NCBI RefSeq assembly: GCF_001593605.1
Contig: NZ_CP012836.1
Location: forward strand, 2,794,501-2,858,500
Direction of reading: 5' to 3'
Source of the DNA: Algoriphagus sanaruensis
GTDB lineage: Bacteria; Bacteroidota; Bacteroidia; Cytophagales; Cyclobacteriaceae
Length of the DNA stretch: 64,000 bases
This document shows positions 52,926 to 63,129 of the stretch, in pieces (positions within the stretch are counted from its first letter, which is position 1; every line of letters begins with the position of its first letter). The notes beneath the pieces were generated by a model. The model saw nothing but the letters and a program-made list of their open reading frames with translations. It searched no databases and was not told the DNA's origin. A program made the translations under genes and the position numbers.

Positions 52926-53708
52926 TTATTTCAGCTTCTCCCAATCCCAGTTTTTATTGATATGAGAAATGGAGTGATAGGCAGTGAGATCATATTGACA
53001 AGGCACAATACTGATGTAATTGTTAGCTATGGCCCATTCATCATTATCCTCCCCTTTATCGAAATTGACAAAGTTTCCAGCCATCCAAAAGTATTTCCTT
53101 CCTGTAGGATCAAATCGCTCAGCGAACTCTTCTTGCCATTTGGCATCCGCCTGACGACAAACTTTTATTCCTTTGATTGGTTCGTTTCGCTTGGGTGGAA
53201 AATTCACATTTAATGCCACCCCCTTGGATATTCCATTTTCCAGGACTTGACGAGCGATCTTTTCAACCCATTCTTCTACGTGCGAAAAATCTGCCTTTGA
53301 TGAAAAGTCACAAAGACTAAAGCCAATCGATGGATACCCTTCCAAAGCTCCTTCAATTGCGGCAGACATCGTCCCGGAATATAATACTGAAATAGATGTA
53401 TTTGAGCCGTGATTGATCCCACTTACCACCAAATCAGGAGTCCGATCTTTTAGAACATAATGTTTAGCTAGTTTGACACAGTCAGCAGGCGTTCCGCTTG
53501 ATTTGTAGGCCAAAACATCTTCAAAAATTTCCTCCTCGGTTAATCTGAGCGTTTCTCCTATCGTGATAGCATGACCCATTCCGGACTGAGGACTATCAGG
53601 TGCGACGACTACCACATCGCCTATTTTTTTCATTACGGAAACTAAAACACGGATTCCTTTGGAGGTAATTCCATCGTCATTAGAGACGAGGATAAGCGGT
53701 TTTGACAT
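52926..53708 (-). CDS. surE: 5'/3'-nucleotidase SurE
   Basis: A 260-residue metal-dependent nucleoside monophosphate phosphatase. The metal-binding N terminus LVSNDDGITSKG, the PDSPQSGMGHAIT block and SGINHGSNTS are all typical. Located in a leftward run with the exported protein upstream, 4 bp apart. Confidence 0.95.
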   Translation of the reverse strand: MSKPLILVSNDDGITSKGIRVLVSVMKKIGDVVVVAPDSPQSGMGHAITIGETLRLTEEEIFEDVLAYKSSGTPADCVKLAKHYVLKDRTPDLVVSGINHGSNTSISVLYSGTMSAAIEGALEGYPSIGFSLCDFSSKADFSHVEEWVEKIARQVLENGISKGVALNVNFPPKRNEPIKGIKVCRQADAKWQEEFAERFDPTGRKYFWMAGNFVNFDKGEDNDEWAIANNYISIVPCQYDLTAYHSISHINKNWDWEKLK

Positions 53709-53712
53709 AAAA

Positions 53713-54348
53713 TCAGTTTTTCAATTCGTTGTAGTAGGCAGTGATTCGAAGCAAATCACCTCTTCTATCATGCTCCAGTCGATTTTTTCTCATGAAGAGA
53801 TTGATTTCGTCCTCATAGCCAGGAAGCATGGTAAAAAGATCTTTCTTTTTTAGACTGTATTTCTCCAATCTACCGTCTTTAAAAAAGTAATAATTGAAGG
53901 CCAATCGATAACCCGAAAATGAAGCAGGTCCCCAAAGTGGGTTCATCATCATTCCTCCTCCCCAATTATTCATTCCTCTGTTATCGGTAGCAATATATTC
54001 CCGACAAAGCAAAGCAATATTTTCACCTTGAGTCAATATTTCAAAGAAAGTAGGAACCTCATAATTGCTATTGATTGCGTAAGGAAGGCTGTAGAATTTT
54101 CTAATCCCTCCATAGGTTTCATCAAAAATCTCAAAGCTTTCTACGTTTGACGCAGTATAGGTAGTGACTGTTTCGGTTTGCAATTGAACCAAATTATTCT
54201 CTAGGTCATACTTCACTAATCCAGAAACAGTGGCACCTTCTGCTAGCACAATATTCCCTTTGTGCCACATTTGAGAAGGAAATTGATTTTGAGCCCATAC
54301 TGCGAGACTCAGCATCACAAAAGTCAGGGTGATTAGTGCCTTTTTCAT
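53713..54348 (-). CDS. Exported protein of unknown function
   Basis: A 211-residue protein with a signal peptide (1-19, VWAQ). The body is beta-rich with many aromatic residues and a Gly/Met/Trp-rich stretch (NNWGGGMMMNPLWGP). The C-terminal third is basic and helical (MRKNRLEHDRRGDLLRI). No domain recognised. Co-oriented with surE 4 bp downstream, which is probably only an operon coincidence. Confidence 0.7.
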   Translation of the reverse strand: MKKALITLTFVMLSLAVWAQNQFPSQMWHKGNIVLAEGATVSGLVKYDLENNLVQLQTETVTTYTASNVESFEIFDETYGGIRKFYSLPYAINSNYEVPTFFEILTQGENIALLCREYIATDNRGMNNWGGGMMMNPLWGPASFSGYRLAFNYYFFKDGRLEKYSLKKKDLFTMLPGYEDEINLFMRKNRLEHDRRGDLLRITAYYNELKN

Positions 54349-54435
54349 GGTCGTTCTGTTTGTGTTTACTCTACGACTTTGGACGAATAGAAGTTAGGTA
54401 TTGCTACCGCTTCTTTTTCAATACTTCAACCTAGT

Positions 54436-55647
54436 TTATTTGAGAATATTGTGTCCCATTTTATCCCTTTTGGTCTTAAGGTATTTTTCATTGTGTGGAT
54501 TAGGTCGGATTTCAATCGGAACTTGTTCCACTATCTCCAATCCGTAGCCTAAAAGTCCAACACGCTTTTGAGGATTATTCGAAATCAATCGAATCTTGCT
54601 CACTTCCAAATCTCTTAAAATCTGAGCACCTACTCCATAATCTCGTCCATCCATCGGAAATCCAAGCGCAAGGTTAGCTTGGACCGTATCCATCCCTTGC
54701 TCTTGAAGCTTGTAAGCTTTTAGTTTATTGATCAAACCAATCCCTCTCCCCTCCTGATTCATGTATAGGACGATGCCCTTACCTTCTTTTTCAACCATTT
54801 CCATGGCTGCATGAAGCTGAGGACCGCAATCACATCTACAAGAACCAAAAATATCACCTGTCACACAAGAAGAATGGACTCGAACCAAAACTGGCTCGTC
54901 TTTCTCCCAAGTTCCTTTGATCAAGGCAAGATGAATTTCTTGAGTATTGGTTTGTCTGAAGGCAATCAAGTCAAACTCTCCCAAATTGGTTGGCATTTCT
55001 ACCCCAATTTCGCGCTTGATCAAAGACTCGTTTTTGAGTCGATAAGCGATCAAATCTTTAATTGAAACAAGTTTTAGATTAAATCGCTCTGCCACCTTAA
55101 CCAAGTCTGGGAGTCTTGCCATCGTCCCATCCTCATTCATAATTTCTACAAGAACTCCTGCAGGAGACAATCCCGCCAATCGTGCAAAATCAATCGCGGC
55201 TTCGGTATGACCAGCTCTACGAATGACTCCCCCTCTTTTAGCTTTCAAAGGAAAAATATGTCCAGGCTTTCCAAGTTCACTTGGATGAATGGAATCATCG
55301 ATTAGTGCTTGGATGGTTTTTGCGCGATCAGAAGCTGAAATACCCGTGGTACAACCATGACCGATCAAGTCTACTGAAACAGTAAATGGAGTTTCAAAGG
55401 CGGCTGTATTGTTTCCAACCATCAATTCAAGTCCAAGCGCTTCACAGCGATCTTCGATCAAAGGCGCACAAATTAAACCCCTTCCATGAGTCGCCATGAA
55501 ATTAATGATCTCGGGAGTGACCTTCTCTGCGGCACATACAAAATCACCTTCATTTTCACGGTCTTCATCGTCCACCACAATAATCACCTCGCCATTTTTG
55601 ATAGCTTCGATTGCGTCTTCGATGGGATCTAATTGATATTTTTCCAC
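54436..55647 (-). CDS. ribBA: Bifunctional DHBP synthase / GTP cyclohydrolase II
   Basis: Provides both starting intermediates of riboflavin synthesis. The 403-residue protein joins an N-terminal RibB domain ([47 protein letters not shown]) to a C-terminal RibA domain with the zinc-binding cysteines in [19 protein letters not shown] and the catalytic [10 protein letters not shown] -7 element (TAACTTTG on the minus strand) lies at 55683-55690. No FMN riboswitch was recognised upstream. Confidence 0.96.
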   Translation of the reverse strand: MEKYQLDPIEDAIEAIKNGEVIIVVDDEDRENEGDFVCAAEKVTPEIINFMATHGRGLICAPLIEDRCEALGLELMVGNNTAAFETPFTVSVDLIGHGCTTGISASDRAKTIQALIDDSIHPSELGKPGHIFPLKAKRGGVIRRAGHTEAAIDFARLAGLSPAGVLVEIMNEDGTMARLPDLVKVAERFNLKLVSIKDLIAYRLKNESLIKREIGVEMPTNLGEFDLIAFRQTNTQEIHLALIKGTWEKDEPVLVRVHSSCVTGDIFGSCRCDCGPQLHAAMEMVEKEGKGIVLYMNQEGRGIGLINKLKAYKLQEQGMDTVQANLALGFPMDGRDYGVGAQILRDLEVSKIRLISNNPQKRVGLLGYGLEIVEQVPIEIRPNPHNEKYLKTKRDKMGHNILK

Positions 55648-55682
55648 AGGGATTGAATTTGAATACTGTTAAATCGGAAAGA

Positions 55683-55690
55683 CAAAGTTA
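55683..55690 (-). promoter_or_regulatory. -7 promoter element of ribBA
   Basis: The minus strand reads TAACTTTG, a full TAnnTTTG match, 35 bp before the start codon. Confidence 0.5.
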
Positions 55691-55736
55691 ATCGCTTTCC
55701 AATCTTAAACAGATCGAGACCAAAGAAAGTTTGGCT

Positions 55737-57677
55737 TTAACCAATGACAATTCCAAGCTCTTTATCAATCTCGACTTGGACCTTCTTGAGTTCAAAATAA
55801 ATCTGCTGAAGTTCAAAAACTCCTTCCTCTCCTACTTTCTCTTGTTCAGCCAGCTTCAACTTTTGCTTGGTATCCTCCATCATTTTTTGCACCATTCGCC
55901 GCTTCAATCTCAAAATGGATTTGTAAACGGTTTGAGTCAAATCATCAGACTCCTTATTGATAAAAATTTGGTGCTTGTCATGCCAATAATTAGAAATCTC
56001 GTAACGAGGAGTAATCAACCCAATGATCTCCTGTTTTATTTCAGCATCACCCGTTTCTAAAAAATATTCATAAGTCGGCACTTCACCATGACTGAGTTTG
56101 GTGCGATAAGTAGACCAGATCTTTCGGTAAATCGGGGTGCGAAACTCAATCTCCTCAGTTTCATCTAGTAAATATTGCCCAAGGTGAAGCCCGTCTTGAT
56201 CAAGTTTTTCCCAACCATAATTAATCAAGAGCCTCACCATTTCCTTTTCTTGAATGAGTAAGGCCTCATCCATTGATAATTCTACCGGAGCTATCGGCAG
56301 TAACTCTTCCAGCTTTTGTTCGTCTTCGGCCTCCTGTTTGGCTCGTTGAAATTGATCTTTCTGAACTTTTAAAAGTGCTTTATTTAATTCAGAATGGATA
56401 ATTTCTTCTTCAATCGAGAGAAGGCCAGACGCTTCTTTTGCATAAACAGACCGAATAATCGGATCCGGAATTTTTCCAATGCTTTGAACTACCTCCCGGA
56501 TAAGTTCTGCCTTTCTGATCGGGTCTCGTTGAATTTCATCTTGATACAAGCCAATCTTAAATCCTATAAAATCTCGACTATTTGCCTCCAAATAATCTTG
56601 AAAAGCCTGCGTACCAACTTTCTGAGAAAAGGAATCTGGGTCTTCTCCATCCGGGAATACGACTGCCTTAACCAAAAGTCCACCTTCAAGTAGTAAATCT
56701 ATACCCCGAAGTGAAGCTTTGATTCCAGCATTATCCCCATCATACAAGACAGTAACGTGATTGGTAAATCGCTTGATGAGTTTGATTTGACCTTCCGTCA
56801 ACGATGTTCCAGAAGAAGCTACCACATTTTCAATTCCTGATAGATGAAGGGAAATCACATCAGTATATCCTTCAACCAGATAGCAATTATCCTTATCCCG
56901 AATCGCCTTCTTCGCCTGAAACATTCCGTAGAGCACATCACTTTTGTGATAAATTGGTGTCTCTGGAGAATTGATGTATTTCGGTTGGTTTTTATCCTTG
57001 GTTAGAATTCTAGCACCAAAACCAATCGGTCTACCACTGACATTGTGGATAGTAAAGGTGACACGATTTCTAAATCGATCATAAAGTCGAGTTGGGTCCC
57101 CTTCTTTTTGAAGAATTAACCCAGATTTCAGAAGTATATCTTCTTGAAAACCTGACTCTTTAGCTGCCTTAAGTAAATGATCCCATCCATCAAGTGCATA
57201 TCCTAAATCAAACTTTTCAATGATGGATGGAGTAAATCCACGCTCTTTGAAATAGGATAAGCCAATCGATTTACCCTCTTCAGTTTTTAAATTTTTAACA
57301 AAAAAGTCTTTAGCAAAATTTAATGCGATAAATAGGCTTTCCCGCTCTCCTTGCTCCTGAAGTTGTGCTGGAGTTTGCTCTTCTTCTTCCTCGATTTCAA
57401 TTCCATACTTTTTGGCCAAATGCCGAATAGCTTCCGCAAATCCAATCCCTTCGATATCCATTACAAATTGAATGGGATCTCCAGCTTTTCCGCAGCCAAA
57501 GCACTTGTAAATTTGTTTTGCAGGAGAGATTGAAAAAGAAGGTGTTTTTTCTCCGTGAAAAGGACAGCAGGCCCACATGTTTTGACCTTTCTTTTTTAGA
57601 GGCACATAGTCTCCTACCACTTCCACGATATCCGCGCGCTCTTTTACTTTGTCTGTGGTCAGTTTGCTGATACTCAT
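55737..57677 (-). CDS. dnaG: DNA primase
   Basis: Makes RNA primers for replication. The 646-residue protein has the N-terminal zinc ribbon (CPFHGEKTPSF, then YKCFGCGKAGD), the RNA polymerase domain with FGARIL and YHKSDVLYG, the Toprim motif LVEGYTDVISLHL with VLYDGDNAGIKA, and a C-terminal helicase-binding region. Complete. Confidence 0.97.
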   Translation of the reverse strand: MSISKLTTDKVKERADIVEVVGDYVPLKKKGQNMWACCPFHGEKTPSFSISPAKQIYKCFGCGKAGDPIQFVMDIEGIGFAEAIRHLAKKYGIEIEEEEEQTPAQLQEQGERESLFIALNFAKDFFVKNLKTEEGKSIGLSYFKERGFTPSIIEKFDLGYALDGWDHLLKAAKESGFQEDILLKSGLILQKEGDPTRLYDRFRNRVTFTIHNVSGRPIGFGARILTKDKNQPKYINSPETPIYHKSDVLYGMFQAKKAIRDKDNCYLVEGYTDVISLHLSGIENVVASSGTSLTEGQIKLIKRFTNHVTVLYDGDNAGIKASLRGIDLLLEGGLLVKAVVFPDGEDPDSFSQKVGTQAFQDYLEANSRDFIGFKIGLYQDEIQRDPIRKAELIREVVQSIGKIPDPIIRSVYAKEASGLLSIEEEIIHSELNKALLKVQKDQFQRAKQEAEDEQKLEELLPIAPVELSMDEALLIQEKEMVRLLINYGWEKLDQDGLHLGQYLLDETEEIEFRTPIYRKIWSTYRTKLSHGEVPTYEYFLETGDAEIKQEIIGLITPRYEISNYWHDKHQIFINKESDDLTQTVYKSILRLKRRMVQKMMEDTKQKLKLAEQEKVGEEGVFELQQIYFELKKVQVEIDKELGIVIG

Positions 57678-57840
57678 AATGGGGCTTAAAGCAACAAATT
57701 AAAGAGAAAGAATTTACCTAAGCCAAAAAGGGTTGGGAGAAACTATTTTTCAAGAGGTAAGGTTTCCATTTTTAGGAAGTCAAATACGGGTTTTTAAACC
57801 CGCATTCTTCACCTATCTTGCGCAAAATTCGAATTACCTC

Positions 57841-58935
57841 ATGCAATTGACGGAAGAATCCATCAAAAAAACGCTCTCAAGAGTTCAAGATCCAGATATC
57901 AAAAGAGACCTTGTCTCCCTTGGGATGATCCAGAAAATCTCAATTGACGGAAAAAAAGTAAGTTTTCAAGTAGTCCTGACAACCCCTGCTTGCCCTTTAA
58001 AGGAAGTAATTAAAAACAATTGCTTAGAGGCATTGGAAGAGGACCATGGAGCGGATTGGGAATGGGATATTACAATGACCTCGCAGGTGACAACCGTTCG
58101 AGATGCAACGCCGATTTTACCAGAAGTAAAAAATATTATTGCGATCGCATCAGGAAAAGGCGGTGTTGGAAAATCAACCACTTCAGCAAATTTAGCAGTG
58201 GCCTTGGCTCAAATGGGAGCTAAAGTTGGACTAATCGACGCTGATATATCTGGTCCTTCCATTCCTACAATGTTCAATGTAGAGGCAGAGCAACCCACGG
58301 TAAAAAGAGTTGGTGAAAAAAACATCATAATTCCAATTACCCAATATGGAGTAAAATTGATGTCAATTGGATTTTTGACACCTGCAGATAGTGCTGTGGT
58401 ATGGAGAGGTCCAATGGCAAGTTCAGCTTTGAGACAATTTATTTCCGATGTAGAATGGGGTGAGTTAGATTATTTATTGATCGATCTTCCTCCAGGGACA
58501 TCCGATATCCACTTGACTATGGTACAAACTGTACCAGTTACTGGAGCAGTAATTGTAACAACACCGCAAAAGATAGCCTTAGCAGATGCGAATAAAGGTT
58601 TATCTATGTTCAGACAGCCTCAAATTAACGTTCCTGTGCTAGGTGTTATTGAAAATATGGCTTATTTTACGCCAGACGAATTGCCTGAGAATAAATATTA
58701 CCTTTTCGGAAAAGAAGGTGGAAAAAGATTAGCCGAAAAATATGATGTTCCGTTTTTAGGTGAGTTACCTATTGTACAGAGCATTCGTGAAAGTGGAGAC
58801 AGCGGATATCCTGCTGTTTTGAAAAAAGGAATTACACAAGAAGCCTATTTATCGCTTGCGGAGTCTGTAGCCAGACAAATCGCAATCAGAAATGCAGCTA
58901 TGGATAAAACATCAATTGTAGAAGTTAAAGCATAA
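57841..58935 (+). CDS. Mrp/NBP35-family Fe-S carrier ATPase
   Basis: From the ATG at 57841 the protein has 364 residues: an N-terminal MIP18/DUF59 domain (about 1-90, PACPLKEVIKNNC) and a P-loop domain with IASGKGGVGKSTTSANLA. The deviant Walker A with its extra Lys is typical of Mrp/ApbC proteins that carry Fe-S clusters to apoproteins. A longer frame from 57733 exists but lacks domain support. The NifU-like gene follows after 7 bp, consistent with joint Fe-S work. Confidence 0.93.
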   Translation: MQLTEESIKKTLSRVQDPDIKRDLVSLGMIQKISIDGKKVSFQVVLTTPACPLKEVIKNNCLEALEEDHGADWEWDITMTSQVTTVRDATPILPEVKNIIAIASGKGGVGKSTTSANLAVALAQMGAKVGLIDADISGPSIPTMFNVEAEQPTVKRVGEKNIIIPITQYGVKLMSIGFLTPADSAVVWRGPMASSALRQFISDVEWGELDYLLIDLPPGTSDIHLTMVQTVPVTGAVIVTTPQKIALADANKGLSMFRQPQINVPVLGVIENMAYFTPDELPENKYYLFGKEGGKRLAEKYDVPFLGELPIVQSIRESGDSGYPAVLKKGITQEAYLSLAESVARQIAIRNAAMDKTSIVEVKA

Positions 58936-58942
58936 TTAATAG

Positions 58943-59191
58943 ATGGAAGCAGGACTTAGAGAAAAAATTGAATTTGCCTTGGACACCATACGACCCTATT
59001 TGGAAGCAGATGGTGGAAATGTACGGATTGTTGAATTGACGGATGATTTTGTTCTAAAACTTGAATTGGTGGGTAACTGCGGTTCTTGCCCAATGTCTTC
59101 CATGACCTTAAAAGCAGGTGTGGAAGAGGCCATCAAAAGGGCCATCCCCGAAATTGTTCGGGTAGAAGCTGTCAATTTGACCATGGCCTGA
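58943..59191 (+). CDS. NifU-like Fe-S scaffold domain protein
   Basis: An 82-residue protein made only of the NifU C-terminal domain: RPYLEADGGNVRIVEL, then the cluster-binding CGSCPMSSMTLK. These proteins hold or transfer Fe-S clusters. The position directly after the Mrp gene supports a cluster hand-over role. Confidence 0.93.
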   Translation: MEAGLREKIEFALDTIRPYLEADGGNVRIVELTDDFVLKLELVGNCGSCPMSSMTLKAGVEEAIKRAIPEIVRVEAVNLTMA

Positions 59192-59206
59192 TCGAGATCC
59201 TTTCTA

Positions 59207-62200
59207 ATGAGAAATTTTACCGTATTTTCAGTACGATTCCCCCTGATTTTCGGGGGGTTATTGCTTTTATATAGTGGATTGTTCGCCCAGCAATTCCAAT
59301 TAAACACGATCTCTACCAAATCCTCCAATTCACCTCTTTCTCCAGAACAGTGTGGCCAAAAAGCCATTGAATTAATCATGGAAAAAGAAATGGGGTATTT
59401 TGGTACTCCAGACTTTTTTGAGGATTGGATGAATCAAAAAATCCAAGAACGAGGAGCAAAGCCTGAATTATTCAGAACTCAAAATGAGCGAAGGGTCATC
59501 CCAGTTGTCGTTCATATTATTCACAATGGAACATCATTGGGATCTGGTGCAAACATCCCAGATTCTCAAATTTTTGAGCAAATCCGAATTTTAAACGAGG
59601 ACTTCAGAAGACTTAATGCAGACGCAGTTAATACTCCACTGGAATTTCAACCTGTTGCTGGAGATGCTAACATTGAATTTGTTTTAGCCAAGCAAGATCC
59701 CAATGGCTTACCAACCACTGGAATTGTGCGACTTCAAGGATCAAAGACCGTTTATAGCCCTGACGATGGGGTTTTGATTGGTCAACTATCACAATGGAAC
59801 CCACAAGAATACCTCAATATTTGGGTTCTACCTTTGGTCCAACCTTATATTGGTTATGCATCCTTTCCTGTATCAGACCTTCCCGGATTGAATTTTTCTC
59901 CTGTGCCGGCTATCATGGATGGAGTGACCATAGATTATAGATTTTTCGGTAAGGGTGGAAATGCCTCTTCTGCTTCTTTAGGAAGAACTGCCACACATGA
60001 AGTAGGTCACTTCTTAGGTCTTAGACACATTTGGGGTGATGGCGGATGTGGAGTGGATGACTTTGTGAGCGACACTCCTCTTCAGGATGCTTCAAATACC
60101 TCCTGTACAGCTAATCTTACTCGCTTCTCTTGCGGGGTAAGCAATATGGTTCAAAACTACATGGACTATACGCCCGATCCTTGCATGAACTTGTTTACTA
60201 AAGGCCAAATCGAACGATTCGACGTGGTTTTAGCAAATAGTCCTAGACGGGTAACCTTAGTAAATAACCGTGCAACTCAAGCACCGATTCTAACCGATTT
60301 GGACTTGGCTATTTCCAGAATCATTGAACCTGGAGAAGCTCTTTGTGCACAAACTATTATTCCAAAAGTTGAAGTACAGAATGCTGGATCTACGGCAATT
60401 AGCTCTGCACGAATTGAATTTAGAGTTAACAATCAACTGATTGAAAGCAAAAGATTTACGCTCAATTTGAGTACTGGCCAATCTTCTATTTTAAGTTTCA
60501 AAGAGTTTACTGCACCCATAGGATCAAACAGCTACACATTTCAAATTATCCAAGTAAATGATCGTAGTGATGATGTGATCAATAATAATTCCCAATCATC
60601 TACCCCTGTTTTCCAAAACGCTGTCAATCTTCCATATCAATTCAACTTCAATTCTTTCCCCGATGGATGGATTATTGTAAATCCTGATAAGTCATTCACT
60701 TGGGAAAAAACCTCCTTGACGATAGACGGTCAAAATCAACCTGCATTTTTCATCAGACACTATGAATATGAAGGCCCCGGCCAGTTGGATTATATCATTT
60801 CCCCGCAAATCGATTTAAGCCAATATCCAAATGCTCAATTGGTTTTTGAAGTGGCTCATGGACCTTATAATCAAAATGGCTTCCAGGACGAATTAATGAT
60901 CGCAGTAGGCCAAGGATGCAGTGACGAATTTGATTTGGTTAATCCACCCTATGTAAAATCTGGGGCTAGATTAGAAACCTCCTCTGCCACACTTGATGAA
61001 TTTATCCCAACTTCAAGCGCTCAGTTTAGAACTGAATTAGTTAATCTAAATCAGTTTGCCGATTTGGGGGCAATCCGACTTGCCTTTATAACCAAAAATG
61101 CATTCGGAAATAACATCTATATCAAAAACATTCGAATCCTCCCTCAGGAAGAGTTCAATTATGATTTAAGAGTAGAATCTCTGGTAACACCAAATCCAAT
61201 TAGCTCTGGAAACCATGAATCTGAAATCATTCGAATAAAAAATACAGGCAATCTTCCTGTTTCAAGATTCCTATTCCTAAGAACAACCAATAACTCCTCA
61301 ACTCAAACCTATTTAGCATCGGGAGCCACTATTGCACCAGGAGAATCCATGAATCTCTCGCTAAATAACTCTACCTCTGAAGGTAAAAACAACCTGAAAT
61401 ATGGAATTTCAGAACCTAATTTTGATCAAAATGGGGATAATGGGGAAGTTTTCGAACAGTATAATCTAGAGTCTACCGAAACCATTGAAGTTCCTTTCCG
61501 AAACCGTTTTGATGCAACACCAAGTATAAGTCCTTGGAGTACTATCAATCCTCAATCAGACCAAATAGCTTGGGTTATTAAGCCTAAATCAGGCGTAACG
61601 GGTGACAATCTAGCCGTGTTAGAATCGCCTCAAAACGGCAAATCCTATTGGCTTGGATCTCCTGTCTTTAATTTAAAATCAAGCAGCCAAGCCAGTGTGT
61701 TCTTTGACCTCTCCGCAGGACAAGTTTCTGCAAGTTCAACCTTAAAAGTATTGGCAAGTGCTAATGAAGGGGAAACCTACGAGGAAGTATGGACTAGAAC
61801 AGGTGCTGCTCTCTCCAGCAGTTCAGGGGAATTCGTAAGGAATTATATTGATCTTAGTTCTTATGCAGGATCAGATTCAGAGGGTACTGTTCGCCTGGCA
61901 TTTGTCTTTGAATCAAATGGAAACAACGACTCTCCTATTTACCTAGATAATATTGAGCTATTCCTTAGAGCCGATCCCAATCCGGTTATTCCCGATGAAG
62001 GAAGGACTGTGGTCTATCCAAACCCCGCCAGAGAATTCGTCAACATAGCATTTAATCTTCCTACGCGTGAAAATGTGACCATTCGAATTATTTCTGCTAC
62101 GGGAGCGGTAGTTCAGGAATTGAATTATCCAGGCACTCTGAACCAAACCTATACTTTCAGTACGGCTTTATTTAGAAGCGGGCTTTATGTAATTCAAATC

Positions 62201-62245
62201 ACTGGTCCAACCCAAAGTGAGATCAAGCGCGTGTTTATTAATTGA
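59207..62245 (+). CDS. T9SS-secreted M43-family (pappalysin-like) zinc metalloprotease
   Basis: A 1012-residue secreted protein with a signal peptide (1-27, LFAQ). The catalytic domain (about 90-340) has the zinc motif HEVGHFLGLRH at 264-274 and the family's later NYMDYTPDPC. It is followed by CARDB-like and MAM/choice-of-anchor-type beta domains, then a T9SS type A sorting domain (VVYPNPAREFVNIAFN). It probably digests extracellular protein. A strong terminator follows. Confidence 0.92.
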   Translation: MRNFTVFSVRFPLIFGGLLLLYSGLFAQQFQLNTISTKSSNSPLSPEQCGQKAIELIMEKEMGYFGTPDFFEDWMNQKIQERGAKPELFRTQNERRVIPVVVHIIHNGTSLGSGANIPDSQIFEQIRILNEDFRRLNADAVNTPLEFQPVAGDANIEFVLAKQDPNGLPTTGIVRLQGSKTVYSPDDGVLIGQLSQWNPQEYLNIWVLPLVQPYIGYASFPVSDLPGLNFSPVPAIMDGVTIDYRFFGKGGNASSASLGRTATHEVGHFLGLRHIWGDGGCGVDDFVSDTPLQDASNTSCTANLTRFSCGVSNMVQNYMDYTPDPCMNLFTKGQIERFDVVLANSPRRVTLVNNRATQAPILTDLDLAISRIIEPGEALCAQTIIPKVEVQNAGSTAISSARIEFRVNNQLIESKRFTLNLSTGQSSILSFKEFTAPIGSNSYTFQIIQVNDRSDDVINNNSQSSTPVFQNAVNLPYQFNFNSFPDGWIIVNPDKSFTWEKTSLTIDGQNQPAFFIRHYEYEGPGQLDYIISPQIDLSQYPNAQLVFEVAHGPYNQNGFQDELMIAVGQGCSDEFDLVNPPYVKSGARLETSSATLDEFIPTSSAQFRTELVNLNQFADLGAIRLAFITKNAFGNNIYIKNIRILPQEEFNYDLRVESLVTPNPISSGNHESEIIRIKNTGNLPVSRFLFLRTTNNSSTQTYLASGATIAPGESMNLSLNNSTSEGKNNLKYGISEPNFDQNGDNGEVFEQYNLESTETIEVPFRNRFDATPSISPWSTINPQSDQIAWVIKPKSGVTGDNLAVLESPQNGKSYWLGSPVFNLKSSSQASVFFDLSAGQVSASSTLKVLASANEGETYEEVWTRTGAALSSSSGEFVRNYIDLSSYAGSDSEGTVRLAFVFESNGNNDSPIYLDNIELFLRADPNPVIPDEGRTVVYPNPAREFVNIAFNLPTRENVTIRIISATGAVVQELNYPGTLNQTYTFSTALFRSGLYVIQITGPTQSEIKRVFIN

Positions 62246-62249
62246 TCTT

Positions 62250-62286
62250 AAAATCAGCCGAAATCGGGATTTCGGCTGATTTTTTG
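62250..62286 (+). terminator. Intrinsic terminator of the M43 protease gene
   Basis: AAAATCAGCCGAAAT and ATTTCGGCTGATTTT form a perfect 15-bp stem with a CGGG loop, followed by further T residues. Confidence 0.88.
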
Positions 62287-62370
62287 TATTTAAAGGAAAT
62301 AAGATTAAGCCATTTTTAGGATGAGTTCCTCAAAAAAGGGCCTTATATTTAATCAGCTTTATTTCTATCC

Positions 62371-63126
62371 ATGAGTTCATTTACCTACAGCTTAAGAAAA
62401 ATAGTCATTAACCTGCTGATCGTTTTCGGCTTATCGATAATACTCGGTTTTTTATTTTTAAAAGTTTACCTCCCCACCTACACCAATCACGGAGAGACTG
62501 TTTCTGTACCTGACTTATCTGGATACACATTTGAAGAAGCTACCGATTTGTTAGACAACTCAGGATTACAATTTGCGATCTCACCTGATTCGGGCTATAG
62601 TACGGAGCATCCTGCTTTAGCGATTTTAAAACAAATTCCTGAATCTGGTGCATTAGTGAAAAGTGGCCGTAGAATTTACCTTACCCTAAATGCTCGTAAT
62701 GCCCCAATCATCAAAATGCCTAACCTGGTTAATATCCAACTGAAAAATGTTCAGGAGATGCTGGCAAATTTGGGGCTTGAAAGAGGTGATATTATTTATG
62801 TTCCTGATATTGGAATCAACGTGGTACTTGAGCAACGATATCGAGGTGTAGCTATTCCTGAGGGTTTTGAAATACCAAAAGGGGCTAGAATCGATCTTGT
62901 AGTTGGGGATGGAATGGGAAATCAAATCTTGAAAGTTCCCAATCTAATTGGACTACCTGAAGAAGAAGCTGAGTTTTTGATTTTGGGTTCTGGATTACGG
63001 ATAGGTGCAAAAAATTATGCGTCAGTAGACTCTGTAGCAGTGGGACAAGTTATACTTCAGGTTCCAGAATCTGGATCAGATGTTCGTACCGGAGATATGA
63101 TTGATATTTGGATTTCTAAAAATTAA
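62371..63126 (+). CDS. PASTA-domain protein with N-terminal membrane anchor
   Basis: A 251-residue protein with one TM (NLLIVFGLSIILGFLFLKVY, about 14-33) and three PASTA domains: VSVPDLSGYTFEEATDLLDN, MPNLVNIQLKNVQEMLANLG and VPNLIGLPEEEAEFLILGSG mark their starts. There is no kinase domain, unlike the PknB type of Gram-positives. PASTA modules bind cell wall peptides or assist envelope proteins. The next gene starts 3 bp downstream. Confidence 0.9.
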   Translation: MSSFTYSLRKIVINLLIVFGLSIILGFLFLKVYLPTYTNHGETVSVPDLSGYTFEEATDLLDNSGLQFAISPDSGYSTEHPALAILKQIPESGALVKSGRRIYLTLNARNAPIIKMPNLVNIQLKNVQEMLANLGLERGDIIYVPDIGINVVLEQRYRGVAIPEGFEIPKGARIDLVVGDGMGNQILKVPNLIGLPEEEAEFLILGSGLRIGAKNYASVDSVAVGQVILQVPESGSDVRTGDMIDIWISKN

Positions 63127-63129
63127 TCC

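Noticed and set aside
55731..56060. 109-codon ORF antisense to dnaG
   Set aside because: Leu/Phe-rich shadow frame opposite the conserved primase C terminus.
57733..57840. N-terminal extension of the Mrp ATPase
   Set aside because: No family similarity in the 36 extra residues; the ATG at 57841 starts the DUF59 domain.
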